DNA of 64,000 bases from Cheiracanthium punctorium. Taxonomy: Eukaryota; Arthropoda; Arachnida; Araneae; Cheiracanthiidae. Under the pieces are notes generated by a model, which worked only from the letters and a program-made list of their open reading frames with translations, ran no database searches and was not told the DNA's origin. This document shows, piece by piece, positions 1-11,425 of this stretch (positions are counted from its first letter, which is position 1; each line of letters begins with the position of its first letter). Made by a program: the position numbers and the translations under genes. The stretch is from positions 62,001-126,000 of the forward strand of contig JAWZYV010012234.1 in assembly GCA_038373885.1 (NCBI GenBank). The letters run 5' to 3'.

Positions 1-1221
1 ACTTATTTTACTCATATTCTACTTTATATGAGTGAAATTTACACCCTAAAAAAGAGCGGCTAAAAAGAATGCTCTTCACCCCCAAAAAAGAGCGAAATTC
101 AAAATGTCTATTCATGTCTTGTCTTTACCTTGAAGAGTTTTGAGACGCTTCTAGCTGGAAAAGGAAACGACGTACCTCCCTGAAAGGAATGCAATAGCAA
201 TTTGAAGACCTGGAGGTCTATTCTCCCCCAGCAAGTGACTAACATTATTTGATATCCCAGCCCCACCTTCAAGGAGTCGTAGGAGTGGGTCTTGAAGAGG
301 GGCTCTTGTGGTTGGCTAAACCAGATTAAATGTTATAAAAAGTGAACAAGACAGTAGCTAACTAAAGGTTGAACGCCACTTGAATTTTCATTGCAGAGGC
401 AGTAAAAAAGGAATAAAAATCCAAAGCATTTCCTTTCTAGCAAATTACCGCAACGAGCTGGATCAAAATTAGAAATTCTCTACTCTTTAAAGCCAGTAGC
501 ATTTCTCTGTAGCGTCCTCCTCCTACTGCCCCTTAAAAAGCCATTTAAGAGAAACAAAAACGCCCACGGTGATTTGCACAAAGACGAAAATAAAAATCGA
601 GAATCAGGAGCGACAGCTCTGTTTCCTTAAATCAAATGATCATGGGGTTTTCCCTTTAAGATTTTTGTGGAAGACGCATATAAGCTAGGGGAAAGAGGAC
701 ATTTGCTGCGCTAATTTTACAACTTGGGGTGTCCACCAACAAAAGGCAGCAGTACATCCTCCATCATTTTGCGGTTTCTCTTGGTTTCGTACAAAAAGAA
801 TTCGTCCGTCTCCCTCGGAGACACTTCGAGTTTTCGCATTCCATTGTTTAGCACAGAAGATGCGGGAACTGAATCAGACTTAAAGACTGAGAAAGGTTAG
901 TTACTAAGTTATTCCAACTGCTTATTTTATTTATTTAGTTTCATTTTAGAGTGTTTTATTCTATTCTGCAACATTCGTACGAGCAACCCATTGGGAAGAA
1001 GGTTATTAAATAAATAAGCAACTTGATCTTTTTGTCACGAGCTTTTCTTGGTTATCTGCAAAAGTTTTTAAACAATATTTGAAGCGGCATATTTACAAAA
1101 AATAATGCTGCACCTATTTTCTCATATGATGTAAAATATTATGAAAGTTTGTTAGAGATTCCAATCCTTTCATTTCTGTATTTTAGAACGCAACTTAATT
1201 TTTTTAAAAGAATTAATTCAG
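1..1221. other. No recognisable gene or repeat
   Basis: AT-rich sequence with short GAGCG-containing runs near the start. I see no long open frame, no inverted repeat with target-site duplication and no similarity to the repeats elsewhere in the window. It could be intergenic or intronic. Confidence 0.5.
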
Positions 1222-1223
1222 TC

Positions 1224-1373
1224 GAAAGCCACCCAAGTGGTACAGTGTCTAAAAAACCATTCTATCACACCTTGGGTCCGGGTTCGATTCCTGGCTTGGG
1301 CTAGGTGTTAACTTGACCATCCCTTCACATGGGTAACTCTGGCTGCCCTCTGGTTGCTCCCCATATTAAAATG
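1224..1373 (+). mobile_element. tRNA-derived SINE (family A), head and body
   Basis: A polymerase III type promoter is visible. An A-box-like TGGTACAGTG lies at 1238-1247 and a perfect B box, GGTTCGATTCC, at 1281-1291. The tRNA-like head is followed by a non-tRNA body with GTTAACTTGACCATCCCTTC, which recurs in the split minus-strand copy at 38543-39554. The head does not fold into an obvious complete tRNA, so this is a SINE rather than a tRNA gene. The body appears interrupted after about 1373, because a piece matching the SINE tail reappears at 1640-1698. The left boundary is set by the start of tRNA similarity and may be off by several bases. Confidence 0.7.
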
Positions 1374-1639
1374 GACAGTACAGTTGACCCACCTACAACA
1401 CGGTAGATACATTTTGTGTTTTATGAATCTACGTTTTAGGAGTCACTTATATTATGGAAGCACATGAGCATTACCAGCGGTGTTAACAGGCAGTACAGAA
1501 ACATCTGTCTCATTCATTTACCAAGTTATACGAGCCCTTTTTAGCGTGTTTTGGAAAAAAGATCACAATTTATCTGTCATGTTATATGAATCTGTCATAT
1601 ATGAACCCGTATCATGGGGAGGGGGGGGGTATTGCAATT

Positions 1640-1698
1640 CGGGCCTTAGTAGTGTCGAATGCTTGATTAGTAAGTGCCCACCCTTTGAAAAAAAAATT
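1640..1698 (+). mobile_element. SINE family A tail fragment
   Basis: The stretch ending in AGTAAGTGCCCACCCTTTG plus an A run matches, as a reverse complement, the tail of the family A copy at 38543-38600. It probably belongs to the head at 1224, separated by about 270 bp of inserted or diverged sequence. No target-site duplication was identified. Confidence 0.5.
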
Positions 1699-2128
1699 AT
1701 AATCACATCAAAAAAGTTTCGACGACAAAAACCTTGGAATGTGAACATAAGAAATGCATTAAATTTATTTCCAGCCTTTAAATTTAAATGTTGAGTCAAC
1801 TTAAATGAATATGACTGTTGAATGTTATACATAGCTTATTTTTGAAGCGAAACCTTTCTAACATTTTCTTTAACTAGCTTGTTGTGTTTAATCTCAATAA
1901 TTTATACACTCTTCTTAATTTAAACACTTTATCATAAAATTCTTATACCTTCTTGAAACGTTTTGAGTTAAGTAAATGTGAATATTAGAGCATTATATCA
2001 CTCATTATTTTTAAACATTACTTAAATAAAAAAGCTCACTTTTTTCACGGATATTTTATTTTCTATTCCATGACAAAATGAGTAATTCGTGAAAAAAAAA
2101 GTAATAATTCCCTCCACATTTTATCTCC

Positions 2129-2132
<4 letters not shown>

Positions 2133-2173
<41 letters not shown>
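2133..2173. repeat. (TA)n microsatellite
   Basis: About 20 uninterrupted TA dinucleotides. Likely polymorphic in length. Confidence 0.95.
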
Positions 2174-2176
<3 letters not shown>

Positions 2177-2346
2177 TCAACCCTTATTTTTTCCTTAAAA
2201 AAGGAGGATAATCATATCAGACTTCTTCAACTGAAAGTTAAAAAAAAAAGCTCCCTTTATACTTTTTTCTATTTATCTCCTTCAGGCTCGTTCGATTTTG
2301 CTTCCCGACGGTACAACTCGGGAGAAACCTCCTGCGCCATCCCCCC

Positions 2347-2348
<2 letters not shown>

Positions 2349-2378
<30 letters not shown>
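2349..2378. repeat. Poly-T tract
   Basis: Thirty consecutive T residues after a CCCCCCAC run. It could be the A tail of a minus-strand retroposon, but I recognise no SINE or LINE body on either side. Confidence 0.9.
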
Positions 2379-2380
<2 letters not shown>

Positions 2381-3208
2381 GAAAAACATTCCTTTGATAA
2401 AAGTCATGACTGAATGTAATGCGCGCATTTTAATGCGTTCTAAAAGGACATTCTGGATGTACCCGAGAGAGGGAAAGGAGTGGAATATTTTGACTTTTAT
2501 TTAAGTTTCTCATCGCGCGAGGGAAGATTCTTTGAATGGGATCTTTTGAAAAGAGACGCGTAAAAGAGGTAAAAAAGCTATCAAAGACATCTTGGATATG
2601 TATTTTTTTATGTTTCTTGCTCCAAAATGTTCATATATCTCGTGTAAATACTTTAAAATGTTTGAGTTTTTGCACGGGAACAATTTCATTAGTTAAGAGA
2701 CTTTTAATTTGTCGTGCTCTGGTTTTTGCTAATGCAATTTCTGAATTTTTTTAAATTATTGTTTTCTATAGAATCTGAAACTACGATCCGATGCTATATT
2801 TTTTCTTTGAAATTTTATATCAGTTTTATTTTTCATGAAGATTTTCTTTTTCTCTCCAAAGACCTTCGACCTAAAGATCTATTATTTAAAATTTACGGAA
2901 TTTAAAGTCCGTAAATTTTAAAGTCTTTTATTTTTCACATGCATTCAAAAACAAGAAACATGACATATGGAGCTTATCAATCATGCTCTCCGTATACTAT
3001 AGTTAGTGCAATAACTTTTATAGCCGGCTAAATTTTACTTACTGAGTGACTTACGTTGCTTATTGCATCAAGCTTGAATATTCCTCGACGTTTAAGGCAA
3101 GGAGATATGCCTACAAAGATATGTTTCATATATTTCATATGCTCACAGGCAGAAGCTTATCATGCATTAGGACAACCTACGGCTTTAAAAAGTTTCCCAC
3201 CGGTATTT

Positions 3209-3320
3209 ACCCCAATAGCAGGACCAGTTCAAAAAACGTTCAAAGAACGTATTTTGAGCATTTTTAAAGGTTCTGTGAACGGCTTTTGAACGTTTTCTGA
3301 AATAATTTTGTTAATAGGAT
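3209..3320. mobile_element. Small TA-flanked MITE, diverged copy
   Basis: The left end, CCCCAATAGCAGGACCAGTT followed by CAAAAAACGTT, matches the left end of the 97-bp element at 29508-29604. The right end, read in reverse, begins TCCTATTAACAAAATTATTT and gives the matching inverted end. TA dinucleotides flank both sides. Interior sequence carries repeated GAACG/CGTTC motifs. It has no coding capacity and must be mobilised in trans, plausibly by a Tc1/mariner-type transposase given the TA target. Confidence 0.55.
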
Positions 3321-3391
3321 AGATTCTCATCAGAGGGTAGCTAACGTCTGAATATTGGTATCCCTCGCAAAGTGCTAGTGACCCCCTAAAG

Positions 3392-3907
3392 CATAGGTTC
3401 CCAACGTGGGCGATAACGCCCCTTGTGGGCGTTTGAGGCTTTCAGGGGGGCAGTAAAAGACCCAGAGAAAATTAGGGGGCGTTGATATGGCACGGAGGGG
3501 CGTGGGAAGATTAACCAAATATAGTCTAAAAAAGACTTAAAAATTACGCTGATAATATTTTAATAAACTTACTTTTTAATATAAAGTATGCGTTTCGATT
3601 GTTCTCTAAAACTGTCAATTTATTTATTTAGAAAGCAATAGTTTATTACCTATTACTTCGTATCATCAAAACCCCTGCCTGTCCTTATAACAAGTAAGCT
3701 AAAACTTTTATTCCCCTTTTTTAAATGAAGAAGAAATTCAGTAGCGTTTCAATTCCAACAATGTTTACCTATCAGTAATTTTTTTTAATTTAATTCTTGT
3801 TTTCACCATGCATTATATACGCTCTTGTTTCTCTGGAGTGGGAGGGGCGGTATTGAAATATTCAATAGAAAAGGGGGCACCAGTTCAAAAAAGGTTGGGA
3901 ACCTATG
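3392..3907. mobile_element. Non-autonomous hAT element
   Basis: The 516-bp element is bounded by perfect 8-bp TSDs, CCCTAAAG, at 3384-3391 and 3908-3915. Its TIRs are CATAGGTTCCCAAC on the left and the complement GTTGGGAACCTATG on the right. They resemble the GGTTCYCAACC-type ends known from hAT-Charlie elements. An 8-bp TSD is diagnostic for the hAT superfamily. The interior has no transposase and includes a GGGGGC-rich left part and an AT-rich centre, so it is a deletion derivative or MITE. Confidence 0.9.
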
Positions 3908-3915
3908 CCCTAAAG

Positions 3916-4192
3916 GACTTGAAAAACCACGGACGTACCGTGATCGTACACCGTTTTGAGGGATATACCCAGGAGGTAGGCCGTGGGGGTCTCCCCCTCC
4001 CACCCATTTCAGGGTGAGCAGGCCCCGAAGTTTTTATTTTTTGTCAGATGAATGTCAATAATGAAAATTTTTTGTGAGAAATTCTACCTTTTCAAACCTT
4101 TTGCCTCCTCCCTTCCCTTCATCGATTTTTCCCGCGCTACGTGACCGTGGTACGCTGTGTTATATACTGTACACGGTGGTGTTTTGTGGTAA
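3916..4192. other. No recognisable feature
   Basis: Short spacer between the hAT element and a tRNA-like SINE. Moderately GC-rich near 4130-4200. Nothing identified. Confidence 0.4.
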
Positions 4193-4262
4193 GTGGGGTA
4201 TCGAACGCGCAACTCTCTGACTGTTAATCGAGTGTTTTAACTAAAAGTCTACCACAGCCTCA
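4193..4262 (-). mobile_element. tRNA-like SINE head
   Basis: Read on the minus strand, it begins GGCTGTGGTAGACTTTTAG (A-box-like), has a CTCGATTAACAG anticodon-arm-like stretch and a B-box-like CGTTCGATACC. The acceptor arms do not pair well, so a functional tRNA gene is unlikely. It looks like the head of a SINE from a different tRNA ancestor than families A and B. No clear body or TSD was seen. Confidence 0.5.
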
Positions 4263-4374
4263 GATACCGGGGTATGTTAAGTAAACTTTAAATATCGATC
4301 TAGGCTTGTACTAAAACATGCAGCTTTTATTTATTGTGCTTTATATTTTGTTATTCCTTTGTTAAGGTAGAGCA

Positions 4375-4550
4375 CACTGACGCTCTCTGCCAAATGGAGG
4401 GATGCCTCGGATGAGGATTTTTTTGACACATAATCACGTTACATCTGGTGGAACCCCGCCCCCAAACTCCAGGCCGTTAGATCGCCAGCTGTGCAGCAGG
4501 CTAGAATCCTGGGCATTCACACTTTAGTCATCTACCACTGTTCAGGTTAT
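4375..4550 (-). mobile_element. SINE family B copy
   Basis: On the minus strand the head runs from a sequence with GTGGTAGATGACT to a B-box-like AGGATTCTAGCC. The body contains CACCAGATGTAACGTGATTA. The same head and body order occurs at 15890-16095 (minus), 29361-29674 (plus) and, as body only, at 41825-41955 and 57625-57695. The 5' tRNA part, shared body and varied lengths identify a dispersed SINE. It is diverged and carries no visible TSD. Confidence 0.65.
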
Positions 4551-7094
4551 TTTGATTTGATTCGTTAAACTCTTCGTACTGTCAGAGAAGTTATTGTATG
4601 TTTACTGCAGTTATTATTATCAAATAGTATGTATACATACAAAAGAAAATCCAGTGACTTACGAGGAAAATTTTTTGTAATTACCTTCTTTTAAAAACAG
4701 GTTTTCAGTGTGCAATTTCCTGGTTTGTGTTACTTTGCCCATGCATTACTAAATTTCAGAGGGAAAATTAGCTTTTCCTTTTGCAGGGAGGATATTTAAA
4801 GAATTGTCTATCCCAATGCATAAATTGCTTTTTAGAACACATTTAGTATTTTTTTTTGAAGAAGCCATTTTAATGAACGCTTAAAAGAAATGAAAAGAAA
4901 AAGGAAAAATGGTCTTTTCATGTAATTGCTGCTTTAAGAATAAATTCAATGATTTTATGATTTTTAATGACTTAATCTTTAGTGATGCTAATATTAATTA
5001 TGGAACTTTCATAATGGTCGAGGCAATTACAAAATGAAAATTTAAAATACAAAAGAAAACTAGCACGCAAAATCAAATTTTATTTCTTTCATATTTATAA
5101 AATTCCGCATCTCCATTAATGAAACACAGTTTTTAAAGTGCTGTCAGCTTGAGACAATCGTATGTTTTGGTACATTGTTTGAAAATGTAAAATAATTTTT
5201 AGAAAGAAGCTCATTAGAAAAAGTGCATAATTTCATCTTCTACGAATTTTCTGAAGCTGCTTATAGCTCCCCCCCCCTTTTTTTTTGTATTTCATGAAAC
5301 TGCCTTGGTTTGATTTTCTTTCTTCCTGAAATGGAAAAATATTCTTTATTTTGTACCAGTCTTGGTTATTGCTTGAACACTTAAATAGACTCCCTCCTAC
5401 CAAAGTTGGTCCCGCATTTTCAGTTTGTTCGTCGTTGGATATTTACCACTCCTGATGAATTTTTCTACCTTAAATATTCTTTATTCTTTAAAAAAATGCG
5501 GCATTGCCTGAAAAAAAAGTTTCGTGATGTTTTCTCAAATAAATTGTAGAAAAAACTCATGCAAAATAGATAGTCGATTATTGTGAATAAAACACAATGA
5601 AAATTTTGTCAAATAATTTAAGAAAAATGAAAAAGGGTGCTTATAAAATACTTTTTAATGACTTCACCCTGTTTTGTGTACTCTTTCTAGAACAAAAGAC
5701 TCAATATATATTGATTAGTTATGAGAATTTTATTTAACACGCTGTTTTTTTATTTCGCGATTCTGCCTTGGTTACCTACCACCCCTTACAGTTTTTTGCC
5801 AGATTCGACCTCGTAGCCCTAAAATGTACCGTGATAGTCAATCAAACGAGCAATAAATAAATAAAAATATGAATAGATTGTTACTTCCAGATTTTGTAAA
5901 GAAATAATATGATTAGTATGCGTTACTTCCCAATGTTTTTTCAGCTTTCTCCCATACCAATAAAAGTATAAGGTCTAATTGAAAGACAAATATTGTTAGG
6001 GGAAAAAAAATAGGTTGTTGCTTCAATCCTTTATTCGCTGTCCTTGCTTTTGGAAAACTTCATTTCTGTGATTATTCCTTTGAGGAGGGGGAAAAAAGCG
6101 TATCGTGTTGCTCAATTCATCATTGTGAGGAAGGGGAACTTTTTTTTTGTGTTTTTGTTTTTGATTCATTGATTCATCATTCTTCATCCTCAAATATTGT
6201 TAGCTGGTAGCTGAAACATTGTTTCTTTTAGTAGGAGGACACAGTAAAAAGTATGAAGAATGCTTTTTCTTGCTTTCAAGATGAAATTTAATGTAAGCAA
6301 AATTGCACTTTATGTATTGAGATTTAAAATTTAAATATATGTCTTGCTTCGGAACATGAATAATAATTGTTAATAATAATAATCTCTGGTAACACTTTGA
6401 CGCACTAACTCGTATTTTACGCGTAGTTTACTCCACATTAAAGAAATTCGAACAGAACTACGCACTTCCCTAAAAAAAGTTGTATTTTTTAAAAATAGTT
6501 GTTTTTATTAAGTGCTTGAAAAAGAGGCAAGGCTCATTTTTTCTATCGACAAAGGGCTTCGGCACTAAAAAAATAGGGCAGGGTGCATTAGTACTAAAGA
6601 AAAAGGCAAGGCACATCAGAAAAAACAAACAAACAAACAAACAAAAAACAACAACAAAATGTTGGGCAGGCAGTCGCTGCGCCCTTTAAAAAGCGACAAA
6701 TATTAACACTGCACAATTTTACTAATTGTTTTACACGAAAGGTTTTGTAACTTTGACATCTTGACAGCTTACATTCCTTGATTCTCAAGGTGTTCGCTGA
6801 ATTTTCGTACCGGCATTTGTGGAACAGACCTGAACAATGATTGACTAGCATGATAATAATCAAAAGTTGCTCCGTTAACGGATTGCAATGAACGTTCCAA
6901 TATATGTGAGTGATCTGTCATAAATAGAGACATATTAATTGCTCCGCCATTATGGGTGGTCCAAGAAACACCGCTACTTATTCTCTCTTATTGTTAAAGC
7001 GTGTGTGTATTGGCTTTTATTCTCCCGAAATATTTGTAAAGACATTTGAATTATTTGTGTAAGCATGGGTAACAGAGTTTATATCTTATCCATG
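4551..7094. other. AT-rich stretch, no gene identified
   Basis: About 2.5 kb of AT-rich sequence with short homopolymer runs and an (AAAC)n-like patch near 6622-6645. No open frame with recognisable protein similarity, no paired terminal repeats. Confidence 0.5.
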
Positions 7095-7102
7095 CTTACG
7101 AA

Positions 7103-7280
7103 CAAGGCCATACATAGGGGGGGGGGACCAGAGAGTCCGGTACCCTCCAGAAATTAAAAATTTTGTTAACAAAATAATAATGATGAAGTCTTTTTGTGAA
7201 AATTTCAACCTTTTTCACCGTTTAGTCCACCTCCGAAATTTTTGGACCCTCCCAGAAATATTTTTCTGGGTAAGGCCTTG
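7103..7280. mobile_element. Short hAT MITE
   Basis: The 178-bp element is flanked by perfect 8-bp TSDs, CTTACGAA, at 7095-7102 and 7281-7288. Its ends are the inverted heptamer CAAGGCC/GGCCTTG. Internally a G9 run near the left end and CTCCCAGAAATATTTTTCTG near the right are further imperfect inverted sequence. No coding capacity. The TSD length assigns it to hAT. The short TIR is unusual but typical of degraded MITEs. Confidence 0.85.
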
Positions 7281-7288
7281 CTTACGAA

Positions 7289-8198
7289 TTTGTATATTTT
7301 ATTTTACTTTCTTTGTCATATTTCTTATTTATGGTTCTTATGAGAGTCAAGTTTAAACCCTCTGGACCATCGCGATATTCGATTCAGACTTAAATAAACT
7401 TCCAAAAATTGGTTTCAGGATTAAGATTATTTTTTACAAATTTTCGGAAATACACACTTTTGTAAAAAACTTAAAAGAAAAAAAAAAGATTTTAAACATT
7501 CTAAAAAATTAATACCGCTTCTTCACGAACTGTACTATTCACTTTATTTTATTAACAATTTATTATTTTATAAGTCAAATTATATGTCTCATGCGACTTT
7601 TAGAAAAAAATTCTAAATAACAAAATTTGGAAAATGATCAAGACAGGGAAATAATGCGTATTCAAGATTCCCCCGCCCCCCACCTTCCCACGAAAATTTC
7701 ATAAATCTTATAAATTTGTATCTTGTAAAATTTGCATAGTGCAGCTTGTAAAGAGACATTCTTAATTTTTTGGAATCGCTAGAGTGATTAGATTCTTTGA
7801 AAAACTGTTCGAAATTTGCACTATAAGTTATCTTTGGGATAAATTCTGTTGAAAAAGACTTAATGCTCCTAAAGCAGCCATCGAACTTATCCAAATTGTT
7901 TTTTTTTTTTTTTTTTAAACCTGAATTCCAAAGTACTGGTTTTGTGTCTTCATAACGGAAAAAAATTGAATAAATATTCTCAAGAATTCTTAATTTTATA
8001 CATAAAGGGTACAAAGTAATAAAAAATTCTAAAACATATGCATTAATGCAAATAAAATTATAGTGCATTAGTTAATTTACATTAAGGTAATTAATAGACT
8101 CAATTGCATTAATATAAATTTTTAAAAAGTGTAGAATTTGCTGCGTTCACTAGTTCTCGTTATTTTAGGCGGTTACTTTTTAAGTTTTTGAGGCGCAA
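7289..8198. other. AT-rich stretch, no gene identified
   Basis: The longest open frame here (minus strand, 7613-8068) runs through a T tract that encodes a lysine run and has no recognisable domain. I regard it as spurious. Confidence 0.5.
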
Positions 8199-8383
8199 CC
8201 CTTTCCCAATGCTGAAAAAAGGGCCGTTGCCGTCGCTCGACTTAACTACCAGCAAGATGGCGGACGATCGAAACGTTCATCGCGTGCCACAGAAATAGAG
8301 ACCCTTTTTTGACGCAGCTGGCTGTGCCCGCGCGCAGCCAGCTGTCGTCAAAAAAGGGTCTCTAGATCGGTCTCTAGATCATT
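8199..8383. mobile_element. Partial TTAA-type MITE
   Basis: It starts CCCTTTCCCAATGCTGAAAA, as in the complete copies at 23039-23478 and 27909-28310. It continues with CGCTCGACTTAACTACCAGC, AAGATGGCGG, and an inner palindrome of the GCAGCTGGCTGTGC type. The left flank is GCAA instead of TTAA, and the far half of the element is missing; the end is a short duplication of GGTCTCTAGATC. It is a truncated or rearranged copy. Confidence 0.7.
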
Positions 8384-8760
8384 AATATTATCCAATTTTA
8401 AGCAAATATTGATAGTAATATTAATTAAAAAGTACAGTTACTCACGTACTCAAGCACTGATGTGAAAGCGACGTGCGATATTATAATAACCAAAGCAAAG
8501 ATGATGCAGTAATATAATTAATCTATCGTCAGAGTTTACTTTCAGTTGCCCGCTGGCAATACGAATCATAAAACCTTCCCAATTTGTTGTGAGAGGGAAT
8601 TTTTTATTTTATTCTGCCGTTGTGAACAAAAATAAGTAAATAAAAAAAAATAACGGAGTCTCATTACACGCATTTTATCAATCATTTGCTTGGGGAAAAT
8701 GAAACAGAAATGCTGTTTTCTCCTAAAATCTCTGAAAGCATGAAAAAAGCCTGAGAGCGA

Positions 8761-8783
8761 AAATAAATAAATAAATAAATAAA
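8761..8783. repeat. (AAAT)n microsatellite
   Basis: About six AAAT units followed by AAAC and A-rich sequence. Confidence 0.85.
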
Positions 8784-8837
8784 CAAAAAATAAATTCTAA
8801 GACTCGGAAGCTGAGAAGTTTGATTTAATTATCGTGC

Positions 8838-8917
8838 CCTCGAGCGGGGCCTTCGCTATTAGTAACGGGCCTGCGCGTGTATTTCGATGAGTCATGCAAA
8901 GAGGCCTACGGATGCTC
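8838..8917 (+). repeat. Dispersed GC-rich repeat, copy 1
   Basis: The block CTCGAGCGGGGCCTTCGC, TATTAGTAACGGGCCTGCGC and a terminal GAGGCC recurs in inverted orientation at 11335-11425. The two copies are diverged by substitutions and a short gap. The family is unknown. They could be the two ends of one 2.6-kb element or independent insertions. Confidence 0.5.
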
Positions 8918-8919
8918 GC

Positions 8920-10145
8920 GTCTTCCCGTGTACATCAAGCAATTTTTAAGCTTTCCGATGCTTTGAAACGTTATTTAATAGTAGTTTTAAGTAGTGATTG
9001 TGTTACTAATTCAAGTACGAACTCATTGACACTTTCTTTACTATGATACACGTGGACATTAAAGTAAATAGATGCATGTAATTTGAAGGAAAAACAAAGT
9101 AGTGCTCACTCTCATGATTCATTATTTTAGCTTGATTTTTAATATATATGAACAAATTAAGCTGACTTTTAGTATACATTAAAGTAAACGAATGCACAAA
9201 TGATACAGACATTTTTATGCATTTCTTTATACTGAATGTTTAAGTTTCACATTTTCAAAGCAGTTACAACCATTATTACTTTTAAAATAAATTTAACTAA
9301 TAGTTATTAAATTTTCATTTATTAAATATTGTTCGGTTAATATATTAACAATATATATATATAAGAAGAGGAGCTGAAATAGAATTTAAAATATTTGATA
9401 TTTACAATTCACGTATACAAAATTTAAGTACTGATATACTATTTAATTTTTAATCTTTTGTAAGGCGTAGGTATCAGAAGAATGTTTGCTATATAATTAT
9501 AAGTACAACCTGTGCATTGCATGTCCTTGGTATTTACATGAAAAATAATGTAAATTAATTTAACGAGAAACATTTAGAATGAATTACAAAATAAAGGGTG
9601 TCCCATAAATAGTAGTACGAAGTTAAAGGAGAGATAAAATATATCAAAAGGATTAAGAATAACGAAACAGTGTTTGATCAAACACGTTTGTTAACTGTTT
9701 TTTATTTTGGTTAGTTCAAATGAGTTTATTTATCGAAAATTTTACCATTCGAAATGAAAATGATTTATAATTTTCAGTGTTAGTTCCATATATTTTTTCT
9801 TCTTTAAAGAAAAATAATAAATTTTAGGAAACCATACTAGGAAATACCACTAATATTCCAACACCTCTTTTTTAAAGTTATTATTAACTGGCGATTGAAA
9901 ACAAATGTTTTCGTCCCTGCATTGCTGTATATTAGGGTTGTAGCTTAAAAAAAAAATGCTCCACGGACTTTGAATACAAATTAAGATAAACTAACAGCTC
10001 TATAACTTAAAAAATTTCAAGATCCCTTTTCACAAGTTGCGCTAAACACTGTAGTAAACTAAAAACAAACGATCCCTGAATTAATTACTTTTTATTATAG
10101 CCATTATCTGAATGGAACTTTGAATTTGAGTATAATGAACGCTTA
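8920..10145. other. AT-rich stretch, no gene identified
   Basis: Only a short TA run at about 9348-9362 and an isolated AGGGTGTCCCATAAATAG at 9595-9612 stand out. The latter resembles the start of common arthropod repeat ends, but no partner was found. Confidence 0.45.
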
Positions 10146-10147
10146 TA

Positions 10148-10784
10148 CAGTAGACACCGGTTATAACGTACTCTCACGGGACCTAAAAAAGTAGTACGTT
10201 ATAAGCAGTACTGCCAGTAAGATTCAATATTACACAAAAAAAGAAAGTAGTCTCATAATTTCATCGTAATATGTTTTTTAAACAGGTCTGATTTAAAAAA
10301 AAATTAAATTAAACAGAGAAAATTCTTTATTAGTTACAATTTTTATTGAGATAAATAATCTGTCATTTTATTTTGTTTTAATTGGGCAGACGCTACTTTA
10401 AAAATACCGTTTTGGATATCCATAATAGACTTTTGTAGAATCTCTGCATCATCATTGCGGCATTTAAAAAATCGTGATACTGTTTTTGCAGCATTCAATG
10501 CGTCGGGTATGCTTGGTGTAGGCTCTTCTGTTTCTTCTTCACTATCATCAGAATCATTATAGATATGGCTTTTCAAAATGCTTAAGAAATGCAATTTTTT
10601 TTTTTTTTTTTTTAGCTTTGGTATAAAAAGTACGTTATAGCCGAAGTACGTACTTTTGTTAAGTGCGTTTTAACCGAAGTTAAATAACATTATAAATATA
10701 GGACTTCAATCGGGACCTAGCTTCTAGGTACGTTATAAGCGATAGTATGTTATATCCCAGGTCCGCTATATCCGGTGCGCACTG
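10148..10784 (-). mobile_element. Pogo/Tigger-like element, deletion derivative
   Basis: The 637-bp element is flanked by TA at 10146-10147 and 10785-10786. The left end is CAGTAGACACCGGTTATAAC. The right end, reverse-complemented, is CAGTGCGCACCGGATATAGC. CAG...CTG termini with a TA target are characteristic of pogo/Tigger elements. Subterminal GTACGTTATAA-type motifs recur on both sides. A remnant of the transposase C-terminus is on the minus strand at 10343-10594, which sets the orientation. The rest of the transposase gene has been lost. Confidence 0.85.
10343..10594 (-). pseudogene. Pogo/Tigger transposase C-terminal remnant
   Basis: An 83-residue frame on the minus strand. It has an acidic block (DDSEEETEEP) at about residues 15-25, then IPDALNAAKTVSRFFKCRND, and ends QNKMTDYLSQ. 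Tigger and related CENP-B-like transposases characteristically have an acidic segment and a terminal basic/ITDFF-like tail after the DDE domain, and this layout fits. The catalytic DDE core and N-terminal DNA-binding domains are absent. The methionine at the start is incidental. It lies inside the TA-flanked element at 10148-10784, which independently supports the assignment. It cannot be a functional transposase. Confidence 0.75.
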
Positions 10785-10786
10785 TA

Positions 10787-11334
10787 CAAAATATTCACTT
10801 CAATTAAAGTTTCTACATAAACATGTGCAAAAATTAATAACATATTTTACAGTACTTCTGCACTGAAAACAATATCACACATTTAGTGCATTTATAATAA
10901 ATGATAAATGACATTTTCAACTGAAAGATTGAAACAGATAAGAATGTCTAACTAGTATTACAACGCTCGGTTATTTACTAGAATAATAAACTACCCAAGT
11001 TAAACGATTTCAGATTAAAATAATTTATAAATAACACATGAATATTAATTGACAAAACATGCTTTATATCCTATAAATTTGTAGAATTTCTAAATAAGTT
11101 ATACAAGTGTACACTTACCATTACATTCAGAACTTAAAGTTCGAATTTTATGATTGAATTCGCTGATTTATTTCCATAAAAAAAAGCGCAATCTTCAAAA
11201 AATTATTACCTACATCTAAAACACCTTGTCATTATATCATTATGACAAAACTATAACAAAATTGTTTTTTAATTATGAAATAAATTAATGTTTATAATCC
11301 CAAATCGCATACAATAGAACAGCGCAAATGTAAA
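10787..11334. other. AT-rich stretch, no gene identified
   Basis: No paired repeats or open frames of interest. Confidence 0.45.
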
Positions 11335-11425
11335 TATTAGGCCTCAATGTTTCACTCATTTCTTCTGGTGGCAACGAACAAGCAGGCCCGGTTGCTAATA
11401 ACGACGGCCCCGCCTCGAGCAGGTA
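11335..11425 (-). repeat. Dispersed GC-rich repeat, copy 2 (inverted)
   Basis: Reverse complement reads CTCGAGGCGGGGCCGTCG, TTATTAGCAACCGGGCCTGC and ends GAGGCC, matching 8838-8917. It stands out as GC-rich in an AT-rich background. Family unknown. Confidence 0.5.

Larger units (their letters stand above)
1700..3208. other. AT-rich stretch with microsatellites, no gene
   Basis: Besides the TA repeat and T tract listed separately, there is only a short palindrome at about 2889-2924 (AAATTTACGGA and its complement). The small open frames here are AT-driven and show no codon structure or motif. Confidence 0.5.

Noticed and set aside
7613..8068. 151-residue minus-strand open frame
   Set aside because: Contains a lysine run from a T tract and AT-biased composition; no motif or splice context.
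9595..9612. AGGGTGTCCCATAAATAG as a repeat terminus
   Set aside because: Resembles common arthropod repeat ends, but there is no partner or body to support it.
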